DNA from: Nitrospinae bacterium bin107
GTDB taxonomy: Bacteria > UBA8248
Direction of reading: 5' to 3'
DNA length: 64,000 nt
Assembly (NCBI GenBank): GCA_002238965.1
Contig: MPNJ01000009.1
Coordinates: forward strand, 1-64,000
The position numbers and the translations under genes were made by a program. The notes under the pieces are model-generated. The model worked only from the letters and a program-made list of their open reading frames with translations. It did not search any database and was not told the DNA's origin. Positions 33,701 through 43,119 of this stretch are shown piece after piece (within the stretch, counting starts at the first letter, position 1; every line of letters begins with the position of its first letter).

Positions 33701-34378
33701 TTGGCCGAAGTCGAGGCCCAGATTGGTTATTCGTTTTCGGACAAGGAACTCCTCGTCCGGGCCCTGACGCACCGCTCTTATTCTCAAGAAAGTTCAACAC
33801 CCACGCTTGATAATGAGCGACTGGAATTTTTGGGCGATGCCGTCTTGCAACTTATCGTGACAGAAAAGCTCTGGAAGGATTTTCCGACGGATGATGAAGG
33901 TGTTTTGACCCATATGCGTTCGGAACGGGTGAATGGCCGCTCTTTGGCGGGAATTTTCAGGTGCCGGGGGATGGGCAATTTCCTTCGTTTGGGTAAAGGC
34001 GAGGAGAAAACGGGCGGTCGACAAAAGCCCTCCATCCAGGCGGGCGCTGTCGAAGCACTGGTCGGCGCCATATATCTCGATGCCGGGTACACCTGTTGCG
34101 TGCAGTGGGCGGAATCATGGTTCTGGTCTGCGGGTTTGGATGAAAAAAAAGTCCTATCCCAGGATTTCAAGAGCCAACTTCAGCGGTTGGCTCAAAAAAA
34201 TGGAAATAAGCCCCCCGGTTATCGTCTTGTTCGAGAGAGTGGTCCCGAGCACGAGAAAGAATTTGAAGTCGAAGTTCGCCTTGGTCGCAAGGTGCTGGGA
34301 CGAGGGCAAGGAACGACTAAAAAGGCGGCCGAGCAAGTAGCTGCGAAAGAAGCAGTTCATAAGATGGAGAAAGCCTAG
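33701..34378 (+). CDS. rnc: Ribonuclease III
   Basis: 225 aa, taking a TTG at 33701 with AAGAGG upstream; the frame is open into fabF but those residues are not RNase III-like. The signature 'NERLEFLGDAVLQLI' and the second acidic motif 'GAVEALVGAIYLDAGY' form the metal site, and a C-terminal double-stranded RNA-binding domain ends '...KKAAEQVAAKEAVHKM'. It processes rRNA and other duplex RNA. The start is moderately certain. Confidence 0.9.
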   Translation: MAEVEAQIGYSFSDKELLVRALTHRSYSQESSTPTLDNERLEFLGDAVLQLIVTEKLWKDFPTDDEGVLTHMRSERVNGRSLAGIFRCRGMGNFLRLGKGEEKTGGRQKPSIQAGAVEALVGAIYLDAGYTCCVQWAESWFWSAGLDEKKVLSQDFKSQLQRLAQKNGNKPPGYRLVRESGPEHEKEFEVEVRLGRKVLGRGQGTTKKAAEQVAAKEAVHKMEKA

Positions 34379-34517
34379 CGACCGTGAATTCCCAGAATGC
34401 GATATTTTTACTTTACGAATGTCGGGGAATTCTGGTAAGTTATTGATTCCTACCGCCATGGTAGTGTCTTACACCGCCCCCTTAAAATGAAGTTCATCCG
34501 CCCGCCGAGGTGTTGAA

Positions 34518-37500
34518 TTGCGATTCCAACGCTTGGAGATGCAGGGGTTCAAGTCCTTCGTCGAAAAGACCGTAATCGAAATTGGCGAGGGCCTTACGGC
34601 TGTGGTCGGGCCCAACGGATGCGGCAAAAGCAATGTGTGTGATGCCGTTCGTTGGGTTCTGGGTGAACAGGCTCCTAAAAACATGCGCTCGAAGAAGATG
34701 GAGGATGTCATCTTCAACGGCAGCGCCGAGCGCAAGCAACTCGGCATGTCCGAAGTTTCGCTTACCGTCACCGACCTCAAAGGCGTGGTGACCTCTCCAA
34801 CATTCAAAGATTTTGACGAGGTGGTGGTCACACGCCGCTTGTATCGCTCAGGAGAAAGTGAATACCTCATCAATCGCAATCCCTGTCGCCTCAAAGACAT
34901 CGTCGATTTGTTTCTCGATACCGGTGTTTCTCTCGATACTTTCTCCATCGTAGAGCAGGGCAAGATAGAAACTCTCGTGAACGCGAGGCCCATGGACAGG
35001 CGAGTTCTGATCGAGGAAGCCGCCGGTATCATGAAATACAAGAGCAGGCGAAACGAAGCGTTGCGCAAACTGGAGCTTGCGCAGGCGAATCTGCTTCGTG
35101 TGGCCGACATCATGCGCGAGAAGGAATCCCGTCTCCGCTCTTTGCGCCGCCAGGCGAGAAAAGCGACTTTTCATAAGGAATATCAAACCGAAGTTGCGGA
35201 TTTGTCCCAAAGAATCATGGTTCTCGACTACCTCAAGCATGTGGATAAACTTGTTCCGGCGGAAAAAGCGTATGCTCGCATCAAAGAAGAAGAGCAGGCG
35301 GTGTCGGCGAAATTGTCTTCTTTGGAAGCCGATAGGGAGCGCGGGCGAATTTTGCTGAGGGAGCGTACAGAGGCTTTGGTGGAATCCCGCCAACGTGCGA
35401 CGAAATTGGAAGGGAGCCTTGAGCGCCTGGAGACTCGAGTCGAGATGCTAAAGAGCCATCTGTCGGAACTCGACATGGATGATGAGCGCCGTGCGGAGGA
35501 AATCCAGACTCTCGACGTTGAAATCACAACCTTTGAAAATGAAAGAGTCGAGCTTGTCTCAACCCTCGATATGCTTACGGAGCAATCGTGCGTTGCGCGT
35601 CAGGAATATGACGTCAGCGCGGCGGAGTTGGCCGCCGTTCGCGAGAACCTGAAAGAATTCGAACGGGTGCTTGATGAGGCCAGACGCTCTCAAGAGGGAG
35701 AAAGAGAGCGCTTGAGTGCGGCGCGTCAGCAAGTCGCCTCGGTTGAGTCGAGGCGTGAAGGACTGGCTGAATCCATGGAAAAAACCGGCAACGAGATTCA
35801 GGAGGTCAAGCGCCAGCTCGAATCGGCCCAAACCGACGTAGATGGTGCGAAAAGCCGGTTGGAATCGCTGGTTGCGGCTGAAGGCCAGGCGAAACTGGAA
35901 CTTGGGCAGGCGATATCCGAGTGTGCGCGGACTTCCGAGTTTTCGACCTGCCATGAAGAATCCGTGGCTGGAACGAAAGAATCGTTGATGGAAGCGAAAT
36001 CCGGCCTCTCCGCCTTAGAGGGTGTCTTGGGTTCCGAGGGGAGCGCATTCTCGGATTCGGAAGCGTTCAGATCCTGTGGCGCTCAAGTTCTGGCGTCTTT
36101 TTCCGAAGTCATTCGTGTAGACCCTGAATTTGAAAAAGCCATCGAAACGGCCCTTGGGGACAAGTTGCTGGGCGTGGTCGTGAATACACCTGGCGACGCG
36201 GTAGATGCGGTTCGTGCGCTGATGAGTTCGGAAGCCGGGCGAGGCGTAGCCATGCCAATTGAAGTCGGTGCTCAGCCAGGCGCCGTTGTCCCGTTGGGAG
36301 AGGGTGTTCTCGGTGCGGCGACGGATTTTGTTCGTTGTGACATGAGTTATCGTCACCTTGCCCAGTCGCTGCTCGGGAATGTTGTTGTGGTGGAAGATAT
36401 CGATGCGGCGCAGGCGGCATGGTGCAACGGTCCTCAAGGCATCGTTTGCGTGACTTTAAATGGAGAAATTATTCATGCGAATGGTGTGGTGGAAGGCGGT
36501 TTGACCCGGAACGAGGGCGTTTTAGAGCGTTCGAGAAGGTGTGAGGAATTTCGATTGAAGGTTGAATGTTTTGAGGAGCAACTTCGTGAACTGGAGCCGA
36601 TTTCTCAAAAATTGAGCGGACAACTCACGAAAGCGGAGCAAAGAAGCCGCCGTGCGACCGAGGCGTATCAACGGGCTGAGGTGATGCGCGTGGAGGCGGA
36701 GGGAGCCCTCCGGGCAGGGGAAGGCAGGCACGAGGAATTCAAAACACGGCTGTCCACACTCGAAGCTGCGCAAAAGCAAATCCGCGGGGAGCAGATGCGT
36801 CTCAAGGAGGATCTCCAGACGGTCAAAGACGAGAGCCTTTGTCTGGAAGAAACGATTCAGGAATTCACCTTGCGTATCCACGAAATCGAGAAAAAGGTGA
36901 GCGGCGCCAGCCTGCGGTACCTGGAGGTTGAAGCGCGTGTGACCGACAAGAAAGTCGCCTTGACGGAAATCAACGGACAGGTGGCTGGCGGCCAGGCCGA
37001 AGTCCAGCGGATAGAGGATGGGATATCTCAGAATGCGGCTCGCAAGATTCGCAGAGAAGGAGAACAGCGCGAATCGAGAGAAAAAAGAGAGCGTCTGAAA
37101 GAAAACCTCGCGCAGAGCGAAGAGGGAATACTCGCTCTTCAGGATGAAAAAGCCGATGTAACAGCCGAGTTGGCGGATCGTGATCGCGTTTTACAGGAAA
37201 TGCAATCGCACGATGAGGAGCTGGGCGATTCGATTCGCGATGTGAAAACGAGAGCCTCTGTTCTGACCGATGAAGTGGGAGCGGCGGCGGAGCGGCGGAC
37301 GACGCTTCGCGTGCAACGAGAATCTTTGGTGAATTCCGCCGAAGCGGAATATCAGGTCAATCTCGAGGAGACGGCAGAGAGCCTGCGGGAAGAACTTCCC
37401 CAGTACCAGGAGATTTTGAACCGCCTGGAGATGCTGACCCAAAGGCTTTCCCGGATGGGAGAGGTGAATCCTCTCGCCGCGCAGGAATACGATGAAATCA

Positions 37501-38102
37501 ACCAGGAATATGTGTTCCTGCAGGAACAACAGCTTGATCTCGAAAACTCAATCGCCGATCTCCACGCTACGATCGAGAAGTTGAACAAGACGACAAAGTC
37601 CCGCTTCCTGGCGGCGTACGAGGAGGTGGGTAAGGCCTTTTCGGACATTTTCGGACGTCTTTTCCAGGGAGGGGAAGCACGCATGTTCCTGCTCGATCCG
37701 GATGACCCTCTGGAGACGGGCGTCGACATTGAGGTGAGACCGCCGGGCAAGCGTCCTTCGAACATTATGCTCCTCTCCGCCGGGGAGAAAGCGCTCACCG
37801 CGATTTCCCTGTTATTCGCGGTCTTCAGCGTTCGGCCGAGTCCGTTTTGTATCCTCGACGAGGTGGACGCCACCCTCGATGACGTCAACGTCGGGCGTTT
37901 TCGCGAAGTGCTGGCCGAACTTGAGGATAGAAGCCAGTTCATCATCATCACCCATAATAAAAAGACGATGGCGTACGCAAATCAGCTCTACGGCGTTACG
38001 CAAAGGGAAAAAGGTGTTTCAGAAATCGTCTCGGTAAAGTTGAACCGCGAGGATGAGAGGGTCAATGGCGTAGGAGAAGCGGTGCTGGAATCGAGTGTGT
38101 AG
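34518..38102 (+). CDS. smc: Chromosome segregation protein SMC
   Basis: 1194 aa from a TTG with GAGGTG upstream. Walker A 'GPNGCGKS' is at 31-38. Two long coiled-coil arms surround a hinge around residues 520-660 ('LGDKLLGVVVNTPGDAVDAV'). The C-terminal head has 'LLSAGEKALTAISLLFAVF' and Walker B 'FCILDEVDATLDD'. The ABC signature reads LSAGE where most SMC proteins have LSGGE. It forms condensin-like complexes with ScpA/ScpB, whose genes are not here. It is likely cotranscribed with rnc. Confidence 0.95.
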   Translation: MRFQRLEMQGFKSFVEKTVIEIGEGLTAVVGPNGCGKSNVCDAVRWVLGEQAPKNMRSKKMEDVIFNGSAERKQLGMSEVSLTVTDLKGVVTSPTFKDFDEVVVTRRLYRSGESEYLINRNPCRLKDIVDLFLDTGVSLDTFSIVEQGKIETLVNARPMDRRVLIEEAAGIMKYKSRRNEALRKLELAQANLLRVADIMREKESRLRSLRRQARKATFHKEYQTEVADLSQRIMVLDYLKHVDKLVPAEKAYARIKEEEQAVSAKLSSLEADRERGRILLRERTEALVESRQRATKLEGSLERLETRVEMLKSHLSELDMDDERRAEEIQTLDVEITTFENERVELVSTLDMLTEQSCVARQEYDVSAAELAAVRENLKEFERVLDEARRSQEGERERLSAARQQVASVESRREGLAESMEKTGNEIQEVKRQLESAQTDVDGAKSRLESLVAAEGQAKLELGQAISECARTSEFSTCHEESVAGTKESLMEAKSGLSALEGVLGSEGSAFSDSEAFRSCGAQVLASFSEVIRVDPEFEKAIETALGDKLLGVVVNTPGDAVDAVRALMSSEAGRGVAMPIEVGAQPGAVVPLGEGVLGAATDFVRCDMSYRHLAQSLLGNVVVVEDIDAAQAAWCNGPQGIVCVTLNGEIIHANGVVEGGLTRNEGVLERSRRCEEFRLKVECFEEQLRELEPISQKLSGQLTKAEQRSRRATEAYQRAEVMRVEAEGALRAGEGRHEEFKTRLSTLEAAQKQIRGEQMRLKEDLQTVKDESLCLEETIQEFTLRIHEIEKKVSGASLRYLEVEARVTDKKVALTEINGQVAGGQAEVQRIEDGISQNAARKIRREGEQRESREKRERLKENLAQSEEGILALQDEKADVTAELADRDRVLQEMQSHDEELGDSIRDVKTRASVLTDEVGAAAERRTTLRVQRESLVNSAEAEYQVNLEETAESLREELPQYQEILNRLEMLTQRLSRMGEVNPLAAQEYDEINQEYVFLQEQQLDLENSIADLHATIEKLNKTTKSRFLAAYEEVGKAFSDIFGRLFQGGEARMFLLDPDDPLETGVDIEVRPPGKRPSNIMLLSAGEKALTAISLLFAVFSVRPSPFCILDEVDATLDDVNVGRFREVLAELEDRSQFIIITHNKKTMAYANQLYGVTQREKGVSEIVSVKLNREDERVNGVGEAVLESSV

Positions 38103-38139
38103 CATCGTTCGTATATTCACGACAGGTTTTGTTGAAGAT

Positions 38140-38171
38140 AACCCCGGCGCTCTGTCGCCGGGGTTGGTTTT
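38140..38171 (+). terminator. Intrinsic terminator after smc
   Basis: AACCCCGGCG (38140-38149) pairs with CGCCGGGGTT (38156-38165) over a CTCTGT loop and is followed by GGTTTT. It ends the smc transcript or attenuates ftsY, and argues that ftsY starts downstream of it. Confidence 0.65.
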
Positions 38172-38200
38172 GTCTGGCGGAGATTGGGGAAATACCATTG

Positions 38201-39157
38201 ATGTCTGGTTCTGGAAGGCAGATGAATTCAGATAGGGGTAATGGCGCAAGAGGCTGGTTTGGCAGATTGCGCGATGGCCTCTCGAAAACGAGGGGTGGTT
38301 TTCTCGCTCAGGTGAAGGGTTTGGTCGCAGGACGCATCGATGAGAATACGCTCGAGGAGCTGGAAGAAGTTCTTTACATGGCGGATATGGGTCCCGCTCT
38401 CGTCGAGTCGCTGCTGGGGAAATTGAAGGCGGGCGAAGGCGCGGGGTCGGATGCGCAGACGCGCGTTAAGGAAATCATGCGCTATTGCCTTGAAAACCCT
38501 GAATCTCCGCCTGCGTTTACGCCGCAGGACCCTGCTGCGGAGGAGCCCAGAATCATTATTCTGGTGGGTGTCAACGGCGTGGGCAAGACGACGACGGCCG
38601 GCAAGCTCGCATCGCGGTTTTCTGCCGAAAATCTTAAGATCATGCTCGCGGCAGGGGATACGTTCCGGGCCGCAGCCGGTGAGCAGTTGACGGTATGGGC
38701 CGAGCGGAGCGGATGCGAAATCGTCCGCCACAGGGAAGGAGCGGATTCCTCCGCCGTGGTGTATGACGCCGTACAGGCGGCGAAGGCGCGCGGCGTCGAT
38801 GTATTGCTCGTGGATACGGCGGGACGCTTGCACACGAAGCACAACCTCATGGAGGAATTAAAGAAGCTCAGGCGCGTAACGCAGCGCCTCGTCGATACGG
38901 CCCCCCATGAGGTGCTGCTCGTATTGGACGCGACGTCCGGGCAGAACGTCCTCTCCCAGGTACGTGAATTCGGCCCGGCCCTGGGCGTAACGGGCCTCGT
39001 GCTCACCAAGCTGGACGCAACGGCCAAGGGCGGCGTGGCGTTGGGCGCGACTTATGAAAGCGGCATACCGATAAGATATGTGGGCGTGGGCGAATCGGTG
39101 GAAGACCTGCTTGATTTCGACCCGGATGCTTTTATCGAGGCGATTTTCGGCGAGTAG
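38201..39157 (+). CDS. ftsY: Signal recognition particle receptor FtsY
   Basis: 318 aa from the ATG at 38201; an ATG at 38222 has a better SD (GGAAGG) and is the alternative. The open frame to 38129 spans the terminator hairpin and is rejected. An N domain helical bundle is followed by the G domain: P-loop 'GVNGVGKTTTAGKL', 'DTAGRLHTKHNLM', 'TKLDATAKGG'. It binds the SRP-ribosome complex at the membrane and hydrolyses GTP. The long acidic A domain of enteric FtsY is missing. Confidence 0.93.
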   Translation: MSGSGRQMNSDRGNGARGWFGRLRDGLSKTRGGFLAQVKGLVAGRIDENTLEELEEVLYMADMGPALVESLLGKLKAGEGAGSDAQTRVKEIMRYCLENPESPPAFTPQDPAAEEPRIIILVGVNGVGKTTTAGKLASRFSAENLKIMLAAGDTFRAAAGEQLTVWAERSGCEIVRHREGADSSAVVYDAVQAAKARGVDVLLVDTAGRLHTKHNLMEELKKLRRVTQRLVDTAPHEVLLVLDATSGQNVLSQVREFGPALGVTGLVLTKLDATAKGGVALGATYESGIPIRYVGVGESVEDLLDFDPDAFIEAIFGE

Positions 39158-39280
39158 CGTCGCGCCCGCCCGTCCGGGGCAGCGACTCCCCGCATTTCCG
39201 CGCATTTGCCGTTATCTCGAGATGCGCCGGTCATGGCAGTATTCCCCTGCGCCGCATTTCGGCGACGTCTTTTCCCCCAA

Positions 39281-39337
39281 ATTTAATTTACGGAAATTTA
39301 TCGAATTACCCCGTGAATTTATCTGAATTTATCGAAA
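39281..39337 (-). repeat. AT-rich 57-bp repeat, copy 2 (inverted)
   Basis: The reverse complement of this block matches 17331-17387 at about 51 of 57 positions with a 29-bp identical stretch. Like copy 1 it lies between convergent genes. Confidence 0.8.
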
Positions 39338-39461
39338 TTTTCGGAAATTAAACGCGAGCGATGAGCGAGTGTTTGACCCGACCGATGAGGAAGGGTTTTC
39401 GAGTCTCGAACGTGGCGATGCGCTTCGCTATCCTACGCGCGCTCTCCTCTCTTCGCGTCAC

Positions 39462-39482
39462 CGCAAATGCGGGCAAATGCGC
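39462..39482 (+). repeat. 21-bp GC-rich repeat, copy 3
   Basis: It matches the first 21 bp of the repeats at 17433 and 24372, same orientation. Its position here, away from the tail cluster, argues that the sequence is dispersed rather than an attachment site. Confidence 0.7.
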
Positions 39483-39654
39483 CTTCGCCGCGATGTGGGT
39501 GATCTCGATAAATCGTCCTGGCCGGGGGTCCGATTCGGATGATTCTGGAAAAGATGCAATAAAGGCCGGGCGCCGATGCGTTCGGAATCCCTGTAGCTGA
39601 AGTTCGCGAGGCAGGTTTCTCCTCACCTGGTTTTCGACCGTCCTCTCCGGCGCG

Positions 39655-42600
39655 CTAACCATTCCCGACGACGACCAGCAGGTCCTTGGTGTCGACCGTG
39701 GTGCCGGCCGGCGCCACGACCTTCTCGACGACGCCGCCGCGCTCGGCGCGGATCACGGTTTCCATCTTCATCGCCTCGATCGCCACCAGCACGTCGCCCT
39801 CATCGACCGCGTCGCCCTCATGGAAGAACACCTTGGTCACCATGCCCGGCATCGGCGCGCCGACGTGGCCGGGGTCGCCTTCCTCGGCCTTGGGCAGCGC
39901 CGTGACCGCGGCGGCGGCGCTGCGGTCGGCGACCCGCACCGTCCGGGGCTGCCCGTTCAACTCGAAGAAGACCGTGCATTCACCCTTGCTGTCGGTCTCG
40001 CTGCGCGCGACGTAGCGGATGAACAGGGTGCGCCCGCGCTCGATGTCGACGGCGATCTCCTCGTCCGGCTCCATGCCGTAGAAATAAACAGGCGTCGGCA
40101 GCACGCTCACGTCGCTGTATTGGCGCCGCGCCGTCGCGTATTCGGTGAACACCTGCGGGTACATGAGCCAGGAGGCGAACTCGGCGTCGCTGATGGGGCG
40201 CTGGGCGCCTTTTTCGGCTTCCTCGCGCCCTGCGTCGAGATCGGCGTCGGGCAGCACCGAGCCGGGCCGCACGGTAATCGGCTCCCTGTCTTTGAGTATC
40301 TTCTCCTGCAGGGCGCGCGGGAAGCCGCCGTGCGGCTGCCCCAGCTCGCCGGCGAACAGCGAGACCACCGATTCGGGAAAGGCGATCTCGCGCTCGGGGT
40401 CGGCCACGTCTTCGGGCGTCAGCCCGCCCGTCACCATCATCAGCGCCATGTCGCCCACCACCTTGGAGGAGGGCGTCACCTTCACGATGTCGCCGAACAT
40501 GCGGTTGACCTCGGCAAAGGCCCGCGAGACCTCCGGCCAGCGCTGGTTGTCGATGCCAAGTGCGCGCGCCTGCTCGCGCAGGTTGGTGTACTGCCCGCCC
40601 GGAATTCCGTGGTTGTAGACGTCTGAGGTGCCCGCGCGGAAATCGCTCTCGAAGGCGCGGTAGAGGTTCCGCACCTGCTCCCAGTAGGTGGAGAGCGTCA
40701 TCACAGTATCGGGGTCGAATCCGGGGTCGCGCGGTGAGTGGCGCAAGGCCGCGGTTATCGAGCCGAAGCTCGGCTGCGAGGTGAGCCCGCTCATCGAATC
40801 CATCGCCGCGTCCACGGCGTCGACCCCGGCCTCCACGGCGGCGAGCACGCTTGCCGCGGAGATCCCGCTGGTGTCGTGGGTGTGGTAGTGGATGGGGATG
40901 CCGATCTCTTCTTTCAGGGTTTCGACGAGCATCTTGGCCGCCGCCGGCTTGCAAAGGCCCGCCATGTCCTTGAGCCCCAGGATGTGGGCGCCCGCGGCCT
41001 CGAGTTCGCGGGCGAGCGCGACGTAGTATTTGAGGTCGTACTTCGTGAGGCCCGGGTCGGTGATGTCGCCGGTGTAGCAGATCGCCGCCTCGCAGAGCTT
41101 GCCGGTCTCCAGCACCGCGTCCATCGCCGGGCGCATGTTCTTGACCCAGTTGAGCGAATCGAAGATGCGGAAAATGTCGATGCCGTTCTCGGCCGATTGC
41201 TGTACGAAATAGCGCACCACGTTGTCGGGGTAGGTGGTGTAGCCGACGCCGTTCGACGCGCGCAGCAGCATCTGGGTCAGCAGGTTGGGCATCGCGGCGC
41301 GCAGCCGTTCGAGCGTCGCCCAGGGACATTCGCCCAGAAAGCGCATCGCCACGTCGAAGGTGGCGCCGCCCCAGCACTCGACCGAGAAAAGCCGGGGCAG
41401 CATCCGCGCATAGAACGGCGCGACGGCGACCAGGTCGTAGCTCCGCACCCGCGTCGCCAGCAGCGACTGGTGCGCGTCCCGGAACGTGGTGTCGGTCATC
41501 AGCACCCGGTCCTGCTCGAGCATCCACTGCGCGAAACGCTCGGGGCCGAGTTCGTCGAGCAACTGGCGCGTGCCGTCCTGGATTTCGGCGCCGGGAGCCT
41601 CGGGCGCGCTCGGCGTCTGGTGCGTCGGCGGCTTGGCCCGGCCCTCGACGGCGCCGTTGCCGTTGACGATCACTTCTCCCAGATAGCGCAGCAGCCGGGT
41701 CGCGCGGTCCCGCCTGTATTCGAAGCGGAACAGCTCCGGCGTCTCATCCACGAAGCGCGTCGTGCAGGCGCCCTCGATGAACTGCGGATGGCTGATGACG
41801 TTGTCGAGAAAGGCGAGGTTGGTGGCGACGCCCCGGATGCGGAATTCGACGATCGCCCGCTTCATCCGCCGCATCGCCTCTTCGAACGTCGGCGCCCAGG
41901 CCGTCACCTTCTCCAGCAGCGAGTCGTAGAACGGCGTGATCCGCGCGCCGGAATAGGCGGTGCCGCCGTCCAGGCGTATGCCGAAGCCCGTGGCGCCGCG
42001 ATAGTTGGTGAGCACGCCGTAATCCGGAATAAAGTTGTTTTCCGGGTCCTCGGTGGTCACCCGGCATTGCATGGCGTGGCCGTTCACCCGAATCTCGTCC
42101 TGACCGGGGATTCCGCTCTCGGGCGCGCCGATGGCGGTCCCGTCTGCGATGCGTATCTGCGCCTTCACCAGGTCGACGCCAGTCACCACCTCGGTGACCG
42201 TGTGCTCGACCTGGATGCGCGGATTGACCTCGATGAAGTGGAACGCGCCTGTGTCGTCGTCGACCAGAAACTCGACGGTGCCGGCGTTGTTGTAGCCCAC
42301 CGCGCGGCCTATCTTGAGCGCGCTCTCGTGGATCGCCGCGCGGGTCTCCCCGTCGAGATAATGCGCGGGCGCCTGCTCGACGATTTTCTGGTTGCGCCGC
42401 TGCACCGAGCAGTCCCGCTCGTGGAGGTGCACCAGGTTGCCGTGGTTGTCCCCCAATATCTGGACCTCGACGTGTCGCGCGCGAAGAATCAGCTTTTCGA
42501 GATAGACCTCGTCGTTCCCGAACGCCGCCAGGCACTCGCGCCGCGCCGCCTCGACCGCATCGGCGAGTTCGGCTTCGGTCTCGATCGTGCGCATGCCGCG

Positions 42601-43119
42601 CCCGCCGCCGCCCCAGCTCGCCTTGAGCATGACGGGAAAACCGACTTCGCGGGCGAGACGCGCGGCCTCGCCCGGGTCGTTGGGGAGCGGGCCGGTCGCC
42701 GGAACTACCGGAACGTCCGCCGACACCGCGAGTTCCCGCGCCGCTACCTTGTTGCCGAGCGCGCGCATGATATCGGGCTTCGGGCCGACGAAGACGACGC
42801 CGGCCTCCGCGCACGCCTCGGCGAAGTCGGGGTTCTCGGCCAGGAAGCCGTAGCCCGGGTGGATCGCATCGGCGCCGTTCTCGCGCGCAACGCGCATCAC
42901 CTCGTCGATGCTGAGGTAGGCCTCTATCGGGCCCATCCCCCGGCCCACCTGGTAGGCTTCGTCGGCCTTGAATCGGTGCAGCGCGAAGCGGTCCTCCTGC
43001 GAGTAGATCGCGATCGTTTCAATGCCGAGTTCGACCGAGGCGCGGAACACGCGGATGGCGATTTCGCTCCGGTTGGCGACGAGAATCCGGCGGAAATTGG
43101 TCTGCGGCTCGTTGATCAT
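39655..43119 (-). CDS. pyc: Pyruvate carboxylase
   Basis: 1154 aa, full length for single-chain pyruvate carboxylase. An N-terminal biotin carboxylase domain (about 1-455) has the ATP-grasp loop 'KASWGGGGRGMR'. The carboxyltransferase domain (about 530-1000) begins 'VLMTDTTFRDAHQSLLATR'. The biotinyl domain at the end carries the biotin attachment K1118 in 'IEAMKMETV'. It makes oxaloacetate from pyruvate and bicarbonate. It lies on the opposite strand to its neighbours and appears richer in GC at third positions than the smc or bamA parts. A GGGAAC sequence precedes the ATG. Confidence 0.96.
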   Translation of the reverse strand: MINEPQTNFRRILVANRSEIAIRVFRASVELGIETIAIYSQEDRFALHRFKADEAYQVGRGMGPIEAYLSIDEVMRVARENGADAIHPGYGFLAENPDFAEACAEAGVVFVGPKPDIMRALGNKVAARELAVSADVPVVPATGPLPNDPGEAARLAREVGFPVMLKASWGGGGRGMRTIETEAELADAVEAARRECLAAFGNDEVYLEKLILRARHVEVQILGDNHGNLVHLHERDCSVQRRNQKIVEQAPAHYLDGETRAAIHESALKIGRAVGYNNAGTVEFLVDDDTGAFHFIEVNPRIQVEHTVTEVVTGVDLVKAQIRIADGTAIGAPESGIPGQDEIRVNGHAMQCRVTTEDPENNFIPDYGVLTNYRGATGFGIRLDGGTAYSGARITPFYDSLLEKVTAWAPTFEEAMRRMKRAIVEFRIRGVATNLAFLDNVISHPQFIEGACTTRFVDETPELFRFEYRRDRATRLLRYLGEVIVNGNGAVEGRAKPPTHQTPSAPEAPGAEIQDGTRQLLDELGPERFAQWMLEQDRVLMTDTTFRDAHQSLLATRVRSYDLVAVAPFYARMLPRLFSVECWGGATFDVAMRFLGECPWATLERLRAAMPNLLTQMLLRASNGVGYTTYPDNVVRYFVQQSAENGIDIFRIFDSLNWVKNMRPAMDAVLETGKLCEAAICYTGDITDPGLTKYDLKYYVALARELEAAGAHILGLKDMAGLCKPAAAKMLVETLKEEIGIPIHYHTHDTSGISAASVLAAVEAGVDAVDAAMDSMSGLTSQPSFGSITAALRHSPRDPGFDPDTVMTLSTYWEQVRNLYRAFESDFRAGTSDVYNHGIPGGQYTNLREQARALGIDNQRWPEVSRAFAEVNRMFGDIVKVTPSSKVVGDMALMMVTGGLTPEDVADPEREIAFPESVVSLFAGELGQPHGGFPRALQEKILKDREPITVRPGSVLPDADLDAGREEAEKGAQRPISDAEFASWLMYPQVFTEYATARRQYSDVSVLPTPVYFYGMEPDEEIAVDIERGRTLFIRYVARSETDSKGECTVFFELNGQPRTVRVADRSAAAAVTALPKAEEGDPGHVGAPMPGMVTKVFFHEGDAVDEGDVLVAIEAMKMETVIRAERGGVVEKVVAPAGTTVDTKDLLVVVGNG

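Larger units (their letters stand above)
39158..39654. other. Convergent ftsY/pyc intergenic region
   Basis: 497 bp with no gene. It contains, in order, an inverted 10-bp phased GCATTTCCGCGCATTTGCCG segment (39192-39210), AT-rich repeat copy 2 (39281-39337) and the GCAAATGCGGGC repeat copy (39462-39482). Short open frames here have no coding look. Confidence 0.6.

Noticed and set aside
38129-38200. ftsY start at 38129
   Set aside because: The added segment spans the terminator hairpin at 38140-38171 and adds no FtsY-like residues.
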